Shown: positions 6,092 to 8,594 of the stretch, in pieces | Layout of the letters: each line of letters opens with the position of its first letter | Position numbering within the stretch: position 1 is the stretch's first letter | Assembly (NCBI GenBank): GCA_017645485.1 | Contig: JAGCOI010000145.1 | Coordinates: 1-8,594 of the forward strand | Direction of reading: 5' to 3' | Origin: Alphaproteobacteria bacterium | GTDB lineage: Bacteria > Pseudomonadota > Alphaproteobacteria > RF32 > CAG-239 | DNA: 8,594 bases | Notes under the pieces: generated by a model | The model's database searches: none | Told to the model about the DNA's origin: nothing | Seen by the model: only the letters and a program-made list of their open reading frames with translations | Position numbers and translations under genes: made by a program

Positions 6092-7399
6092 ATGAGGTTT
6101 TTGAGGCTTATATACCTGTTAGGTGCTATATTTTTTACCTCTCAAGTCGCATTTGCACTTGAGAATAATGCGTCCATGCCTCCTAAAGACTGGATGAATT
6201 TTTTAGATACCTTAAAAAAAGAAATGATTGCCCGCGGTATTTCCGAAAAAACCATTGAAGCGGCATATGGGAACAATACATATTATCATCCTGCGCCTGA
6301 TGTTGTGGCACAAGATAAACAACAAGCAGAATTTGTTTTAACATCAAGAGATTATATCAACAGGCTTGTTTCGCCCGGCCGTGTTCAAAAAGCACGTAAT
6401 GAATATGTTCTCCTGCAAAAAAAATATCAAAAAATATCCGAGGAATATCAGGTTCCTTTGAGTTATTTAACGGCTTTTTGGGCAATTGAAACAAATTTCG
6501 GTCAGAATAAAGGCAAATATCACTTAATAGACGGACTGACAAATTTAAGCTATAAAAATCGTCGGGCTAAATTTTTCAAAAACGAACTTTACAATGTTTT
6601 GAAAATTATGGATAAGTTTGACCTTAAAAACGATAAAATGCTCGGTTCATGGGCCGGCGCTATGGGGCATTTTCAGTTTATGCCTTCAACCTACAATGCA
6701 TATGCCATAGATTATGACGGAGACGGGATTATCGATATTTGGGACAGCTTTGATGATGCCATTGCATCAGCCGCCAATTATTTACACGATTTAGGTTGGA
6801 AACCGGATGAACCATGGGGCGCAGCTGTTGAATTGCCATGGAATTTTGATTATACATTAACGGGTTATAAAATACGCAAAAGTGTTGCCGAGTGGGAAAA
6901 AATAGGTGTTAAGGATGTTAACGGAAAAAAACTGAACATTAATCCAAACTTAAAAGCCAATATTATATTACCGGACGGGCGCAAAAGTCAGCCGTATTTG
7001 GTTTTAGGCAATTTCAGACGTATTATGATATGGAATAGATCTGAAAACTATGCGCTGGCAATCGGTATTTTATCCGATTATATCACATCAAACGAAAAAT
7101 ATCATCCGATTGAAAAAAAAGGTCATTACGCCATTAAGAACACTGATGTTTTAAAAGTACAACATTTTATCAATAAGGTCATGCATTTAGGTTTAAAAGA
7201 AGATGGCAGATTTGGTCCTAAAACAAGAGAAGCCGTTAAAAAACTGCAAAAAAAAGCCAAAATGCATCAAGACGGATATCCTGACTATACGTTACTTAAA
7301 AAAATTGATAACTATAATGCCAAAATCGGTTTTCATGTACCCGTTCAACCTAAAAAAGTACGTAAGACAACAACAAAATCAACGAAACAAGGAAAATAA
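6092..7399 (+). CDS. mltB: MltB-family lytic murein transglycosylase (GH103) with C-terminal peptidoglycan-binding domain
   Basis: Cleaves the MurNAc-GlcNAc bond of peptidoglycan in the periplasm, leaving 1,6-anhydroMurNAc ends. The start at 6092 has GAGG 6 bases upstream and gives a clean signal peptide: MRFLR, a hydrophobic core, and AFA cleavage near residue 22. ATGs at 6074 and 6080 lack a ribosome site. There is no lipobox, so the 435-residue precursor should yield a soluble enzyme, unlike lipoprotein MltB of E. coli. The catalytic acid is E133 in FWAIETNFGQ, aligning with E162 of E. coli MltB. GAMGHFQFMPSTY (about 189-201) is the substrate-groove motif. DYDGDGIIDIWD (207-218) matches the EF-hand calcium loop position of Slt35. 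Residues about 352-405 form a PG_binding_1-like domain (EDGRFGPKTREAVKKLQ), followed by a basic Lys/Thr tail. It lies two bases upstream of yejE. Confidence 0.94.
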   Translation: MRFLRLIYLLGAIFFTSQVAFALENNASMPPKDWMNFLDTLKKEMIARGISEKTIEAAYGNNTYYHPAPDVVAQDKQQAEFVLTSRDYINRLVSPGRVQKARNEYVLLQKKYQKISEEYQVPLSYLTAFWAIETNFGQNKGKYHLIDGLTNLSYKNRRAKFFKNELYNVLKIMDKFDLKNDKMLGSWAGAMGHFQFMPSTYNAYAIDYDGDGIIDIWDSFDDAIASAANYLHDLGWKPDEPWGAAVELPWNFDYTLTGYKIRKSVAEWEKIGVKDVNGKKLNINPNLKANIILPDGRKSQPYLVLGNFRRIMIWNRSENYALAIGILSDYITSNEKYHPIEKKGHYAIKNTDVLKVQHFINKVMHLGLKEDGRFGPKTREAVKKLQKKAKMHQDGYPDYTLLKKIDNYNAKIGFHVPVQPKKVRKTTTKSTKQGK

Positions 7400-7401
7400 T
7401 A

Positions 7402-8418
7402 TTGTCATCCGTTTGGAAACAAAGAAAACAAGCTTTTTTAAAAAATGTCCGTGCAAAATATGCACTTTGGATATTTGGTTTTATTTTTCTGTTATCTTTA
7501 TTTTCAGAACTTATCGCCAATGATAAACCACTTATTTTAAAATATAAAAATCACTTTTATTTTCCGATTTTTCAAACATTAACAGATAAGTTTTTAGGCG
7601 GTGATTTTGATACGCCGGCAGATTATAAAGATCCGCTGATTAAACAAAACATCAACAACCACGGTTTTATGATTATGCCGCTTATTCCGTTTTCGTACAA
7701 CACGGTAGATTATGAGCAGATTTTACAAATGCCTTCAAAACCGGATAAAACGCACTGGCTTGGCACGGATGATGAAGGGCGTGATATTGTGGCGCGCATT
7801 TTGTACGGTATAAGGTTATCTGTTATTTTTGCTTTTTTGTTAACGATTTTTTCTTCGGCACTCGGCATATTCATCGGTGCCGTACAAGGATATTTCGGCG
7901 GCAAAACAGATATTATTTTTCAACGTTTTATCGAAATATGGGATAGTTTACCTCAACTATTTATTTTAATTATTATCGCAAGCCTTTTTATACCTACATT
8001 TTGGACCATTTTAATTATATTGATGTTATTTTCATGGACATCATTAACATCTATGGTACGTGCCGAATTTTTACGCACACGTAATTTTGAATATGTTAAA
8101 GCCGCAAAAGCTTTAGGCGTAAGTAATTTCCGCATTATTTTAAAGCATATTCTGCCGAATGCATTAGTTACATCGTTAACTTTTATTCCGTTTATTTTAT
8201 CCGAATCTATTGTAGCATTAACATCGCTTGATTTTTTAGGTTTAGGTCTTTCTCAAGATTATCCTTCACTCGGAGATTTGGTGCGTCAGGGTAAAGATAA
8301 TTTACAGGCTCCGTGGATTGGTATAACAATTTTTGTTGTTTTGGCCGGCTTGCTGACCATGCTTATTTTTATAGGTGAGGGCATACGAGATGCCTTCGAT
8401 ACAAGGAAAGCAAAATGA
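7402..8418 (+). CDS. yejE: YejE-type ABC importer permease (oligopeptide/muropeptide)
   Basis: One of two inner-membrane permeases of the YejABEF ABC importer, which takes up peptides (microcin C in E. coli). The 338 residues match E. coli YejE (341) in length and in many stretches: SELIANDKPL (35-44), HWLGTD (118-123), ARILYGIRLSV (131-141), RAEFLRTRNFEY (220-231), LTSLDFLGLGL (273-283), GKDNLQAPWIGIT (297-309). TM1 is about 20-38 and is followed by a periplasmic segment. The transport domain (about 135-330) carries the EAA loop, YVKAAKALGVSNFRIILKHI (231-250), that contacts the ATPase. The start is TTG at 7402, with AAGGAAAA leaving 8 bases from GGA. The next internal methionine is residue 90, so TTG is well supported. 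It begins two bases after mltB and overlaps yejF by four bases. The partner permease yejB is not upstream. Confidence 0.94.
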   Translation: MSSVWKQRKQAFLKNVRAKYALWIFGFIFLLSLFSELIANDKPLILKYKNHFYFPIFQTLTDKFLGGDFDTPADYKDPLIKQNINNHGFMIMPLIPFSYNTVDYEQILQMPSKPDKTHWLGTDDEGRDIVARILYGIRLSVIFAFLLTIFSSALGIFIGAVQGYFGGKTDIIFQRFIEIWDSLPQLFILIIIASLFIPTFWTILIILMLFSWTSLTSMVRAEFLRTRNFEYVKAAKALGVSNFRIILKHILPNALVTSLTFIPFILSESIVALTSLDFLGLGLSQDYPSLGDLVRQGKDNLQAPWIGITIFVVLAGLLTMLIFIGEGIRDAFDTRKAK

Positions 8419-8594
8419 TGTCGTTGTTATCCGTTAAAAATCTGAAAATTTCATTTCAAAACGGTCAGCAAATTTTCAATGCCGTTAAGGGTGTGGATTT
8501 TACCTTAAAACAAAATGAAATATTAGGCATTGTGGGCGAGAGCGGTTCAGGGAAATCCGTGACGGCTCTTTCTATTTTAGGATTAATAAATAAT
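8415..8594 (+). CDS. yejF: YejF-type ABC importer ATPase, N-terminal 60 residues only (runs off window)
   Basis: ATP-binding subunit expected to energise the permease encoded just before it. The visible protein starts MMSLLSVKNLKISFQNGQQ and contains the Walker A motif GIVGESGSGKSVTALSILGL, nearly identical to YejF and other oligopeptide-importer ATPases. YejF is a fused double-ATPase of about 530 residues; whether this one is fused or single cannot be told from 60 residues. ATG 8415 overlaps the yejE stop as ATGA, with AAGGAAAG 7 bases upstream counted from GGA. A second ATG at 8418 is possible but further from that site. The same AAGGAAA-type ribosome site precedes mscL, yejE and yejF. The assignment to YejF rests partly on position after yejE. 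Confidence 0.88.
   Translation, partial: MMSLLSVKNLKISFQNGQQIFNAVKGVDFTLKQNEILGIVGESGSGKSVTALSILGLINN

Noticed and set aside
7203..7523. Plus-strand frame spanning the mltB-yejE junction
   Set aside because: Out-of-frame shadow of the mltB end and yejE start; both genes are well supported in their own frames.
1..8594. CRISPR arrays, insertion sequences, phage or toxin-antitoxin genes
   Set aside because: No spaced direct repeats, terminal inverted repeats, transposase or integrase motifs were seen on either strand, and nearly all sequence is accounted for by core genes.

Overview
The window reads as a chromosomal segment of an AT-rich alphaproteobacterium. Support comes from the uninterrupted rpsF-rpsR-rplI order, the alphaproteobacterial look of S18 and L9, an HAE1-type RND efflux pair, HemW, MltB and a YejE/YejF-type importer. 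Base composition is strongly A+T biased, the genetic code is standard, and intergenic gaps are short. A gut- or host-associated lineage would fit, but that is inference. No mobile element, CRISPR array, tRNA or rRNA gene was seen.

Layout. Positions 1-2919 (minus strand) hold an efflux operon: a membrane-fusion (periplasmic adaptor) protein followed one base later by an AcrB-like RND pump that runs off the left edge. Positions 2920-3128 are a divergent control region. It contains a leftward promoter with a hairpin-prone leader for the pump, and a rightward promoter with a structured leader for the ribosomal genes. The rightward leader matches the published description of the S6:S18-binding autoregulatory motif. 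Positions 3129-4210 are rpsF, rpsR and rplI, closed by a near-perfect GNRA-tetraloop terminator. Positions 4340-4816 are mscL, encoding a variant with a C-terminal four-cysteine zinc-ribbon-like module, closed by a second terminator. Positions 4928-6013 are hemW, which has no Shine-Dalgarno and may be leaderless. Positions 6092-8594 form a tight operon: a secreted MltB-family lytic transglycosylase, then YejE (2 bases later), then YejF (4-base ATGA overlap), which runs off the right edge.

How the genes work together. Most of the window is housekeeping. The most interesting association is the last operon. MltB enzymes release 1,6-anhydromuropeptides from peptidoglycan, and in Agrobacterium the Yej ABC importer has been reported to take up muropeptides for recycling. 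Here the enzyme occupies the place directly upstream of yejE where yejB normally lies, suggesting a co-transcribed unit that cuts wall material and imports the fragments. No wholly unknown system is evident. The control-region structures, the MscL tail and the mltB-yej linkage are the points worth checking.
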